The notes: generated by a model not told the origin, from the sequence alone. Shown: positions 1 to 6,508, numbered from the stretch's first letter. The stretch is DNA of 6,735 bases from Deltaproteobacteria bacterium (GCA_019313765.1 JAFDAP010000091.1:1-6735), one strand, 5' to 3'. Numbers and translations: made by a program.

Positions 1-2
1 TT

Positions 3-1028
3 GAAGAAGGGATATTGCCCAACGACATCCTGCTCGGTCTCAAAAGAATGGGTTTCAGCTATGTGCATGACCAGACCTATACCAACGAGATGTTTAATGT
101 TGCCGTTGAACTGTATATTAAAGAACACCGAAAGAAAGATGACGCTTCTTTTCCCCTGATTTCTCCCGTATGCCCGGTTGTGGTCAGACTTATTGCCTAC
201 AGATTCCCCTCCCTTTTAAAAAACATCCCTCCCCTTATGACACCTCGAGAGATTGTAGCAAGAGAATCCAAACTCCGTCTTGCAGCAAGATATGGCTGCC
301 CTGAAAAAGATATTAAGGTGGTGCATATCACTCCATGCCCGTCAAAGATGATCTGCATCAAAGAACCTGTTTTTCAAGAACATTCTTATCTCGACCAAGC
401 CGTCGCTATTGGCAACATCTATGAAGATCTCAAGAAAAATATCCAGAATGTTGACGAGGATACTGTTCTGCATCATTCCGGTGGGACCGGTCTTGGATGG
501 GGGATGTCAGGCGGCGAAATCACAGGGCTTGACCTTAACTGTCTTGCAGTACCCGGTCTCCAGGAAACAATCCGATATCTCGAAAAGATTGAAATGGGGC
601 TCCTGAATAATATAGATTATATAGAATTCAGGACCTGTGCTGAGGGCTGCCTTGGAGGCCCTTATACCGTGGCCGACAAGTACCAGGCCAAGCACAATCT
701 GCAAAAACTTATTCATATGTTCGGGATAGAAAGAAGAGTCAAATATGACTACGTAAAAAAGCTGTATGACAGGGGATGGTTTTTGACTGACAAATCGCCG
801 GGCTCTGGGGAAAGAGAACTCCCTGAACTCACCTCCTCCGAGATATCCAAGGCTATTGACAGACAAAATAACATAGGGGAGATCCTGCGATTGCTGCCGC
901 GCAAAGAATGCGGGGCATGCGGCTGCCCCGACTGCGCCACCCTTGCCGAAGATGTAGTTGATGGCAGAACCTCACTCCAAAGCTGTATGTTTTTGAGGGC
1001 CTATCCAGATTTTTCAAAGCAATATTGA
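3..1028 (+). CDS. [FeFe]-hydrogenase-like iron-sulfur protein, large-subunit C-terminal domain type (5' partial)
   Basis: The frame is open to the left edge, so the true start lies outside the window; the TTG at 15 is only an internal codon. Numbering from that TTG, the three H-cluster regions of [FeFe] hydrogenases are recognisable but altered: SPVCP (Cys53) in place of TSCCP, TPCPSK (Cys108) in place of MPCxxK, and RTCAEGCLGGP (Cys208, Cys212) in place of the ACPxGC motif. The four cluster-binding cysteines are therefore kept, while the proton-shuttle cysteine of true hydrogenases is Val52. The C-terminus carries a second iron-sulfur motif, C299-x2-C302-x4-C307-x16-C324, the spacing of the PF04060 FeS domain. 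The family is known in anaerobes and is thought to be regulatory or sensory rather than H2-evolving, often beside HPr-kinase-like, DRTGG or anti-sigma genes. That role is inferred here. It converges on the rseC-like gene and ends with TGA at 1026-1028. Confidence 0.85.
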   Translation, partial: EEGILPNDILLGLKRMGFSYVHDQTYTNEMFNVAVELYIKEHRKKDDASFPLISPVCPVVVRLIAYRFPSLLKNIPPLMTPREIVARESKLRLAARYGCPEKDIKVVHITPCPSKMICIKEPVFQEHSYLDQAVAIGNIYEDLKKNIQNVDEDTVLHHSGGTGLGWGMSGGEITGLDLNCLAVPGLQETIRYLEKIEMGLLNNIDYIEFRTCAEGCLGGPYTVADKYQAKHNLQKLIHMFGIERRVKYDYVKKLYDRGWFLTDKSPGSGERELPELTSSEISKAIDRQNNIGEILRLLPRKECGACGCPDCATLAEDVVDGRTSLQSCMFLRAYPDFSKQY

Positions 1029-1030
1029 TG

Positions 1031-1177
1031 AACTCGTAAAAAGTCCGATTTAGACGGTTTTGTAAAAAGTTCAAATTCAAGGCGTGCAAATTTTGCAATC
1101 ATGAGGCGTACTTATCGTACGTTGAATGATTACGAAATGCAGCACAACGAAGAAGTTGGACTTTTTACGAGACCGTC
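1031..1177. repeat. Long imperfect palindrome between convergent genes
   Basis: The outer arms 1053-1078 and 1152-1177 match as inverted repeats at 22 of 26 positions; three of the mismatches would be G-U pairs in RNA. A second left copy of the core, CTCGTAAAAAGTCC at 1033-1046, is an exact 14-bp inverted match to 1158-1171. The interior also folds: CGTAC and GTACG flank TTATC near the centre (about 1108-1122), and AATCAT pairs with ATGATT farther out. No open frame is present. The sequence type resembles intergenic repeats that I recall from Desulfobacterota genomes. It lies just past the hydrogenase-like stop and before the rseC-like stop, so it could also end or stabilise both transcripts. 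Confidence 0.75.
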
Positions 1178-1214
1178 AATATTAACCAATAATTGCTGCG
1201 AATTGGATGCCCCA

Positions 1215-1688
1215 TCACATACGGGAGGGCTTAACAGAATCCGACTGATGGGGATCTGAACGAAGGAGAACACGCGTCATCCGGGGACGAAATTCACTCC
1301 TTGCACGTAAAGACCTGTCAAAACGTTTGAGGGCATAAAAGGTAATCCCCATAACCAAAAACCCACCAATAACAGACGCCAGGGTGGGGGTAATATGTAA
1401 AAACGGGGCACACACCCCTCCTGCAAAAGCGCCTGCGATGAGGGCTACTACAGGGAGTATGTAAACAAGTAGGGAGAGCTTCAAAAATGCACCAGAGGGA
1501 ACGCTGAGTTCAACATGGTCCCCCTCTCCTCCCCCAAGATCGTTAACAACCTCGACTACCATACTTTTGCCGGAAGCCACCTCACAATCACCGCGGGATT
1601 CACAGGTTCCACAGGCCGAACTCTTCTTGATTCGGACCAGGGCCTTTTGTCCGGACACCTCTTCAATAATGCCTTGTTCATTAACCAT
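1215..1688 (-). CDS. RseC/MucC-family membrane protein (SoxR-reducing-system RseC type)
   Basis: A 157-residue protein with the RseC (PF04246) layout. It has a short cytoplasmic N-terminal domain with a cysteine cluster C26-x2-C29-x5-C35, two transmembrane helices at about 68-92 and 101-121, and a basic C-terminal tail rich in Arg. In other bacteria RseC works with Rsx/Rnf electron-transport complexes, helping to reduce SoxR in E. coli, or is linked to sigma-E control; which applies here cannot be told. The ATG at 1688 is supported by a GGAG (complement of 1694-1697) five bases upstream. No rnf or rseA/B gene is in the window, so this copy stands alone: convergent with the iron-sulfur protein gene on one side and divergent from the peptidase gene on the other. 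It ends with TGA. Confidence 0.85.
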   Translation of the reverse strand: MVNEQGIIEEVSGQKALVRIKKSSACGTCESRGDCEVASGKSMVVEVVNDLGGGEGDHVELSVPSGAFLKLSLLVYILPVVALIAGAFAGGVCAPFLHITPTLASVIGGFLVMGITFYALKRFDRSLRARSEFRPRMTRVLLRSDPHQSDSVKPSRM

Positions 1689-1710
1689 GAAAACTCCGTG
1701 ACGTTGAAAA

Positions 1711-1899
1711 TGGAAACTTGAAACTGGAAACTTGGAAGATTAGAAGGCTTCAGGTTTTAGATGTTGAAGGCTCAATGCGCAAAGTCTAAGAAGAAAACCT
1801 TTCCACGCCAGATGCAGGTTTTAAAAAAAACTTTGGATGGTGACGCCTTTTAGAAGGTTCTGGTTGCATGTGTCAGCGGTTCCCAGTTTCAAGTTTCCA
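1711..1899. repeat. MITE-like segment bounded by 17-bp perfect inverted repeats
   Basis: TGGAAACTTGAAACTGG at 1711-1727 is exactly repeated in inverted orientation at 1883-1899. Both arms run into further GGAAACTT / AATTTCCAATTTCC tandem-like units. The 155 bp inside has no convincing frame and contains a partial direct repeat (TTAGAAGGCTTCAGGTT near 1740 and TTAGAAGGTTCTGGTT near 1850). It fills most of the 277-bp divergent gap between the rseC-like and peptidase genes, so it probably lies in or next to their promoters. Non-autonomous mobile origin is inferred from structure only. I see no transposase and no clear target-site duplication. Confidence 0.55.
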
Positions 1900-1965
1900 A
1901 TTTCCAATTTCATTTGAGTCCTATAACATCAATTAACTCAGAATCAAACCCCAATATTTGGAGAA

Positions 1966-3162
1966 ATGTCACAAGAATTCAAAATCCCGTCATCTGAAAT
2001 AGAGGACCGCATAACTGAAATACAAAAAAAATTGCGGCAAGATGAGATTGATGGTCTCCTTGTTGTCCAGAGGGTGGATCTGTTCTATTTTTCAGGAACA
2101 GCCCAGAACGGCTTCCTCTACATCCCCGCTCAGGGCCCGCCCCTCTTGCTCATCAGGAGATATATACCGAGGGCCCGACAGGAATCCTCCATCAGGGATA
2201 TGGTCGAAATCAGATCCCCGAAGGAAGTCCCGGGGCGAATTGCTGATTTTTATGGGAGCCTCCCCCGCACGCTCGGTTTTGAATTAGATGTGGTTCCTGT
2301 AAAGGACTTTGCGTTTTACCGCAGCCTTTTCCCAAAACAGGACTGTGTAGACGGCTCCCGGCTCATACTCAAGACCCGGATGATTAAATCCCCATGGGAG
2401 ATCGCCCAGATGGAAAGGACAGCCCGGATCTCCTGCCGCACCTTTGAATATATCCGGGACAATATTCGTCCCGGTTACACAGAGATGGAATTCGGGGGGA
2501 TGTATGAGGCGTTCGCCCGAAAAATAGGCCACGGGGGCAGGCTCAGGGTAAGGGATTATCAAACAGAGGGTTATCCCTGGCACATCCTGAGCGGGGTCAG
2601 CGGTGGCATGGTGGGGCTCTTAAATTCCCCTGCCAGCGGCCAGGGAACCTCAGCGGCCTTTCCTGTGGGAGGGGGGAACAAAAAACTCGCCCCTGATGAA
2701 CCGATCATGATCGACATCGCCTCAGTCTTCAATGGATTTCATATGGACGAGACACGGATGTTTGCCATCGGTTCCATGCCTAAAGAGGCACTCGATGCCT
2801 CCCTTGCGACCATTGAAATCCACAATACGGTCTTAGACAGGGTCAGACCGGGCATCCCCATCAAAGATCTGTTCGACACAGCGCTGACCAAGGCAGAAAA
2901 ACTTGGATATGCCGAAGCCTATCTCGGGCCACCAGGATATAAGGTTTAATTCATTGGCCACGGGATCGGCCTTGAACTGATCGAGCAGCCGATCCTGAGC
3001 GCAAAAGACGCTTCCCCCCTCCAACCGGGTATGACATTCGCCATAGAACCCAAGATGGTCTTCAAAAACCGGTTCTCAGCAGGCGTTGAAAGCGTCTTCA
3101 CCGTCACCGAAACCGGCTACCGTCTGATCAGCCAGATACCGTTGAAGGTTTTTGTCTGCTGA
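1966..3162 (+). pseudogene. M24-family metallopeptidase (Xaa-Pro peptidase type) interrupted by an in-frame TAA
   Basis: The frame gives a 397-residue Xaa-Pro-peptidase-like protein if the TAA at 2947-2949 (codon 328) is read through. Residues about 10-145 form the creatinase-like N-terminal domain, including VQRVDLFYFSGTAQNGFLY. Residues about 155-385 form the pita-bread M24 domain. The five metal ligands are all encoded: Asp250 (MIDIAS) and Asp261 (MDETR) before the stop, and His332 (GHGIG), Glu361 (AIEP) and Glu375 (GVES) after it. The truncated 327-residue product would lack three ligands and should be inactive as a peptidase. Family members cleave X-Pro dipeptides or peptide N-termini in the cytosol. 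GGAG lies only two bases from the ATG, unusually close, but the next residues match the family so I keep this start. The normal terminator is the TGA at 3160-3162. Loss of function or a sequence error are both possible. Confidence 0.85.
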
Positions 3163-3182
3163 AGTAGAGTGCAATTTTTTAT

Positions 3183-3211
3183 TTGACAAATCAATCTTAT
3201 GACGTTATATT
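3183..3211 (+). promoter_or_regulatory. Sigma-70-type promoter of tRNA-fMet
   Basis: A perfect -35 box TTGACA (3183-3188) is followed by a 17-bp spacer and the -10 box TATATT (3206-3211). Transcription would start near 3218, a few bases before the mature tRNA. It lies after the peptidase frame ends at 3162, so the tRNA is transcribed independently. Confidence 0.85.
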
Positions 3212-3221
3212 ATTTGATTGC

Positions 3222-3298
<77 letters not shown>

Positions 3299-3310
3299 AC
3301 AATAAAATCA

Positions 3311-3357
3311 GGGGGTTAGTCCCGCCTAAGCTGGCGGGACTAACCCCCTTTTTCTTT
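3311..3357 (+). terminator. Rho-independent terminator of tRNA-fMet
   Basis: A perfect 16-bp stem, 3311-3326 paired with 3333-3348, has a 6-nt loop TAAGCT and is followed by a T-rich tract (TTTTTCTTT). On the minus strand the same stem is followed by TGATTTTATT, so it may also stop transcription coming from the cyclase gene, whose stop codon lies about 130 bp away. The 125 bp between this terminator and the cyclase stop (3358-3482) holds nothing I can support. Confidence 0.93.
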
Positions 3358-3482
3358 CGGTAAATCTATTCTCCCACCCAGCTTCCATCCCCGGCGTTAT
3401 TCTATTCCGCTTTCATCTTCTGACAAGAATATACATCTTGAAGCTTTGCATTTAACGGGGTAAATTTTAGGTGCTCAATTGA

Positions 3483-5069
3483 TCAAGATGCAGCATTGTC
3501 AAGGATGCGGTAAACAATAATCGGCTTAGAGTACCCCTTGACTAAACGGGGAGGCTCTTTATCCATGCGAAAGGAACCTTGTAACCGTTCAACGGTTTCC
3601 TGGCTGGCCAAAATGTCGCAACCGAGCTCCTTGGTCAGGCCCTGAATACGCGAAGCAACATTGACCGTATTTCCGATAAGGGCGTAAGCCGATTGCTCGT
3701 CACTCCCCGAATTCCCCGCTAAAACATTCCCCGAATGGATGCCTATACCATGCGCGAAAGGCGGTTTACCCTCGATGGACCGCTGCCTATTCAGTTCTTT
3801 CAATGCCCTGCGCATCTCTAAGGCGGCCTTGATAGCAGTATCTGAATGGTCTTGAAAGTGTACTGGCACCCCGAAAACCACCTCTATTTCGTCTCCCACA
3901 AACTGGAGTACCAGCCCCCTGTGCATACGAATGGCCCGGTGCATGGCCGTAAAATATCCCCGCATGGCTGAAATAACCTCTTCAGGGGGATTGCTTTCAA
4001 CAAAGGGGGTAAAGTCACGGAGGTCCACAAACATCATGGTTGCCTCCCTTCGCTCCCCTTCTAACGGGATACGGCCGGAAAGCATTTCATCCCGAATCTC
4101 GGGCTTGACATACTTGCCGAAAGCTGTTCTCAGCATCTCCCGCTCGGCCAAACCTTTAATCATAACATTCCCTGCGTCTCCCAATACACCTATTTCATCA
4201 TTGCCCAAGACACGGATCCGCGAATCATAGTCCCCATCACGGATCTTACGCATGGCGTCCAACATATTTTCCAGGGGCTGTGCGATTGATCTGCTGACCA
4301 ATCTATTGAGCACACCCGTGCTAATAAAGAAGACCGCACCAAGAACCAAACAGAAGATAATGATCCTGCGACCGTATTCCTCTACCGACATGACCGATGT
4401 ATCCAGCTCCCACTGCAGGGTAACCAGGGTGACTACGAGTATAGTCATGGGCACCATCGTGCTTAATCTGTAAAACATCCTTATTCGCCGGGAGATGGGT
4501 ATCCTGGCCGCGCCCTTAAGATCCGCCAACCGGCCCCTGGGAAAAAAGAAGGGGATTAATTCTCTGCGCGAATAAGCCTCAAGTCTGTAAAAGGCAATGG
4601 ACGAGGTGATAAGCCCCACCATGCTGGCCCTTGCCGAGAAAACCACAGCGGTGCGGAGGTTCATCAGGTCAAACATGTAAGCAGAGAAAAAAACCAGCGC
4701 CGGCATAAGAATCCACATGCCTACATTGAATCCGACAAAGATGAAGGGGAGATTAATGATACGGCGCCGGGCCTTTAAAGCCATATCCGATGGGGGGCTC
4801 TGACCTACCCTCACAGAACTCAGGCAACGGGAAATGGGACGCAAAACCTGGTACATCACCAACAGAGTAGGGGAACCGATGGCCAAGATTAGGGAAAAGA
4901 GTCCTAACAGACGCTTACCCGCCTCCAAACCATAGGCACGCCCGTTCATTTGCGATACCTCGGCGAATTGGTCCAGGATAAAACCAGTGGGCGTAGCAAA
5001 GTTTAGCACAAAAACAACAGCTATGCCGATCCCCATAGCCAATACGCTGATCACATAGAGACCGCGCAA
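3483..5069 (-). CDS. Membrane class III adenylate/guanylate cyclase, six-helix-HAMP-cyclase architecture
   Basis: A 528-residue protein that would make a cyclic nucleotide at the membrane. Hydrophobic segments lie at about 5-25, 55-75, 106-131, 139-160, 205-220 and 235-258. A HAMP domain follows (about 258-311, with QPLE, DGDYDSRI and DEIG), then a linker (FGKYVKPEI) and the cyclase domain (about 340-525). Metal-binding Asp349 (FVDLRDFT) and Asp393 (FVGDE) and transition-state Asn470 and Arg474 (NVASR) are present. The substrate-specifying positions are Gln389 and Ala463 instead of the usual Lys and Asp/Thr, so ATP or GTP preference cannot be read from them. The layout resembles mycobacterial Rv3645 and Rv1318c-Rv1320c. 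The TTG start at 5069 has a weak GGGA five bases upstream. The same frame extends to ATG 5126 across a TAG at 5094-5096, so the real start may be upstream. The gene is monocistronic, flanked by two tRNA genes. Confidence 0.9.
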   Translation of the reverse strand: MRGLYVISVLAMGIGIAVVFVLNFATPTGFILDQFAEVSQMNGRAYGLEAGKRLLGLFSLILAIGSPTLLVMYQVLRPISRCLSSVRVGQSPPSDMALKARRRIINLPFIFVGFNVGMWILMPALVFFSAYMFDLMNLRTAVVFSARASMVGLITSSIAFYRLEAYSRRELIPFFFPRGRLADLKGAARIPISRRIRMFYRLSTMVPMTILVVTLVTLQWELDTSVMSVEEYGRRIIIFCLVLGAVFFISTGVLNRLVSRSIAQPLENMLDAMRKIRDGDYDSRIRVLGNDEIGVLGDAGNVMIKGLAEREMLRTAFGKYVKPEIRDEMLSGRIPLEGERREATMMFVDLRDFTPFVESNPPEEVISAMRGYFTAMHRAIRMHRGLVLQFVGDEIEVVFGVPVHFQDHSDTAIKAALEMRRALKELNRQRSIEGKPPFAHGIGIHSGNVLAGNSGSDEQSAYALIGNTVNVASRIQGLTKELGCDILASQETVERLQGSFRMDKEPPRLVKGYSKPIIVYRILDNAAS

Positions 5070-5126
5070 GGATATCCCGGTCGGGTCAGGCCACTAATCG
5101 CTCCGAGGTTGAGTTTTTTCTGCCAT
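5070..5126 (-). other. Possible original N-terminus of the cyclase, broken by an in-frame TAG
   Basis: Reading the minus strand from ATG 5126 gives MAEKTQPRSD, then TAG at 5096-5094, then WPDPTGIS running in frame into the annotated TTG start. The ATG gives a better initiation codon than TTG. The only strong Shine-Dalgarno, GGAG (complement of 5144-5147), is 17 bases from it, which is too far to decide the matter. The remaining upstream sequence to about 5240 shows no clear minus-strand promoter. Confidence 0.4.
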
Positions 5127-5242
5127 ATTCAAATAAAAAAAGGCTCCTTTTTAAACCATCTTCTACCATACTTATATCCCCTACGCAAATCTGCTTTCAG
5201 CTTATCCTAATGCGCAAATAATTATCCTTGGCATAAAAAAAT

Positions 5243-5277
5243 CCTTTGACAACAAAGGGTTTTTCAGTTAATATAAT
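5243..5277 (+). promoter_or_regulatory. Promoter of tRNA-Glu with the -35 box inside a hairpin
   Basis: TTGACA at 5246-5251 is followed, 17 bp on, by TAATAT (5269-5274), or 20 bp on by a perfect TATAAT (5272-5277); the first has the better spacing. The -35 box sits in an inverted repeat, CCTTTG (5243-5248) and CAAAGG (5253-5258) around ACAA, extended by A-T pairs on both sides so that it resembles a small bidirectional terminator. The transcript would carry a leader of roughly 90 nt before the tRNA. Confidence 0.7.
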
Positions 5278-5282
5278 AAATT

Positions 5283-5312
5283 CTGTTGTAGCTATGCAAG
5301 TTGACACAACAG
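5283..5312 (+). other. Inverted repeat in the tRNA-Glu leader
   Basis: CTGTTGT (5283-5289) and ACAACAG (5306-5312) are exact 7-bp inverted repeats separated by 16 nt, starting near the predicted transcription start. A second short pairing, ACCTC with GAGGT around ATCT, follows at about 5318-5331. They could be processing signals of the precursor. A further TTGACA at 5301-5306 has no good -10 box. Confidence 0.35.
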
Positions 5313-5375
5313 TTGGACCTCATCTGAGGTAGAAACCTCGGCGGTGACCATTTTACAGCACGGCATTAGCCCTGC

Positions 5376-5453
5376 GTCCCCATCGTCTAGTCAGGTCCAG
5401 GACACTGGCCTTTCACGCCGGCAACACCGGTTCGAATCCGGTTGGGGACGCCA
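5376..5453 (+). tRNA. tRNA-Glu, anticodon TTC
   Basis: A complete 78-nt cloverleaf. The acceptor stem GTCCCCA (5376-5382) pairs perfectly with TGGGGAC (5443-5449), followed by discriminator G and encoded CCA (5451-5453). The anticodon TTC is at 5412-5414 in the loop CTTTCAC, and the T arm contains GGTTCGAATCC. It closely resembles E. coli tRNA-Glu. Confidence 0.97.
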
Positions 5454-5463
5454 TAGTAAAATC

Positions 5464-5500
5464 AAGGGGTTAGCTAATATAGCTCAACCCCTTTTTTATT
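5464..5500 (+). terminator. Rho-independent terminator of tRNA-Glu
   Basis: AAGGGGTTAGCT (5464-5475) pairs with AGCT-C-AACCCCTT (5481-5493) around the loop AATAT, with one bulged C at 5485, and runs into a T tract ending in TTATT. The trailer before it, TAAAATCA, is shared with the tRNA-fMet gene. Confidence 0.9.
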
Positions 5501-5512
5501 GCCAAAATTAAC

Positions 5513-5534
5513 ATACCCCACACTATACCCCACA
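5513..5534. repeat. Tandem direct repeat ATACCCCACA x2 downstream of tRNA-Glu
   Basis: The 10-mer ATACCCCACA occurs at 5513-5522 and 5525-5534, twelve bases apart, or about one helix turn, as expected for binding of one protein to the same DNA face. Its place just past a tRNA 3' end, before accessory-looking genes, suggests integrase arm-type sites of an old integration. No integrase gene is in the window. Confidence 0.4.
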
Positions 5535-5622
5535 GCCAGCCTTAAAATGGGTCTGTTTTAACCCGTTCCCGGCATTTGCCACGTGCTACTATCCGGGACA
5601 GTTTATCCATCGAAAATGAATC

Positions 5623-5829
5623 TCAACCTCTCTCCTCCCAAAACTTACACCCCTCATCCGGGTCCTTCTGGGGCCATAGCTTCTTTTCCTCCTCTTTGCC
5701 ATGCTTCGGGAACCACATGCAGGTGAAATCCTGGATAAATGTGTCTCCTGTCCAGTTCCCCAGGTATTTGCATGTCCAGCAAGATTCATCGTTCGGTATC
5801 CTTATCAACTCGTATAGCATATTCCACAT
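5623..5829 (-). CDS. Small cysteine-rich hypothetical protein (68 aa)
   Basis: I do not recognise the family. The 68 residues contain C17-x2-C20, then C37 and C61, within CWTCKYLG, FTCMWFPKHGK and PDEGCKFWEE. This CxxC...C...C pattern, with Trp/Phe next to each cysteine, is typical of small zinc- or iron-sulfur-binding folds, and the rest is charged and soluble with no signal peptide. The composition looks protein-like, unlike the overlapping frames. The ATG at 5829 has only an AGG two bases upstream; the ATG three codons later (5820) is an alternative start. It ends with TGA and lies 44 bp downstream of the transposase remnant on the same strand, with no other partner. Function unknown; metal binding is inferred. 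Confidence 0.55.
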   Translation of the reverse strand: MWNMLYELIRIPNDESCWTCKYLGNWTGDTFIQDFTCMWFPKHGKEEEKKLWPQKDPDEGCKFWEERG

Positions 5830-5873
5830 GACCTGATATCACGATTTGTCAAAAAACATGATATTTTTATCAA

Positions 5874-6155
5874 TTAATTGACATCTACCCCTTGATTTAC
5901 ATCAATTTCTCCATCCTCTGCCCAATACTCATTTTCTTTAGCTACCGTCTTTGCGATCAGTTTTTGGCATGTTTTCGATGTGACTTGGGAAAAAGCCAAA
6001 GGTAAATTATTGCGAAATTTACGAAGCGTAAAATCAAAATGTTTGGCCATATAATTTTTCATAACTCCCCAGCACATTTTGGCCCGTTTCTGAATTGTCA
6101 ACACCAAAATAGAGAAAGGTCGAAGCAAGTTTTCATGCTGCTTTTTTCCACTCAA
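5874..6155 (-). pseudogene. C-terminal remnant of a DDE (IS630-like) transposase
   Basis: The last 65-70 residues (CWGVMKNYMAKHFDFT... to KENEYWAEDGEIDVN) resemble the end of IS630-type DDE transposases: a WG.MK helix after the catalytic Glu, then a helical tail ending near ..E..YW.ED. The expected catalytic DDE core and the LNP-E motif upstream are missing. The preceding 25 residues in frame are not transposase-like, a TAA closes the frame a few codons above, and neighbouring frames offer no continuation. So this is at best a broken 3' fragment, with no Shine-Dalgarno or intact terminal repeats seen. The family assignment is from general resemblance only; a small hypothetical protein remains possible. 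Confidence 0.4.
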
Positions 6156-6412
6156 GCTGGCTTACAGATTGAAGGTTCACATTTAGCCGGGGCTAACTCC
6201 GGTCCTATCCTAAGACGGACCATAGCAAAGACGGTTCGGGAAGCGCTTGGGGATTGAGGACTGGAGTGATGGAGAAGACAAAGGCAGGGAGTACTGGAGT
6301 GGTGGCCCTTCATCAATTTCCTGCAAGTCACTTTGTGCTGGTTATATCGGTTTGTTATTAATCGGTCTAAACCACTTTTTTAGAATAGTTATGACTTGCG
6401 CTATTTATCTCG

Positions 6413-6437
6413 TTAATCCCGCTGGAAGCGGGATTGA
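6413..6437. repeat. Short perfect hairpin, GCGGGATT type
   Basis: AATCCCGCT (6415-6423) and AGCGGGATT (6427-6435) form a 9-bp perfect stem around GGA, extendable by two pairs (one G-U). No T tract follows, so it is not a typical terminator; it resembles dispersed GCGGGAAT-type palindromes. Confidence 0.5.
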
Positions 6438-6499
6438 TCCTGTCGGACTTGCGAGATCTGTATATTGCTATTTTTCACTGTTTATTTGTCAGGGCGATA

Positions 6500-6508
6500 T
6501 GGTATACT
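6500..6508 (+). promoter_or_regulatory. Candidate extended -10 promoter for the DUF433 gene
   Basis: TGGTATACT matches an extended -10 box (TGn plus TATACT). No good -35 is present 17 bp upstream; TTGTCA at 6486-6491 is too close. Start of transcription would be near 6515, leaving a leader of about 115 nt. Confidence 0.35.

Noticed and set aside
507..866. Minus-strand open frame of 119 codons under the hydrogenase-like gene
   Set aside because: It lies fully inside a gene with clear motifs on the other strand and shows no family features; it is a shadow frame.
1853..2583. Idea that the peptidase and rseC-like genes form an operon or that the antisense frame at 2284-2583 is real
   Set aside because: The genes are divergent with a repeat between them, and the antisense frame lies inside the conserved M24 coding sequence.
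5301..5329. Second TTGACA as a tandem promoter for tRNA-Glu
   Set aside because: No acceptable -10 box at 16-18 bp spacing.
5589..5789. Overlapping minus-strand frame of 66 codons, Arg-rich
   Set aside because: It overlaps the four-cysteine frame in another phase and has low-complexity Arg/Ser composition; the cysteine frame is more protein-like.
6039..6257. Plus-strand frame of 72 codons opposite the transposase remnant
   Set aside because: No ribosome site, mixed composition, and antisense to a better-supported frame.
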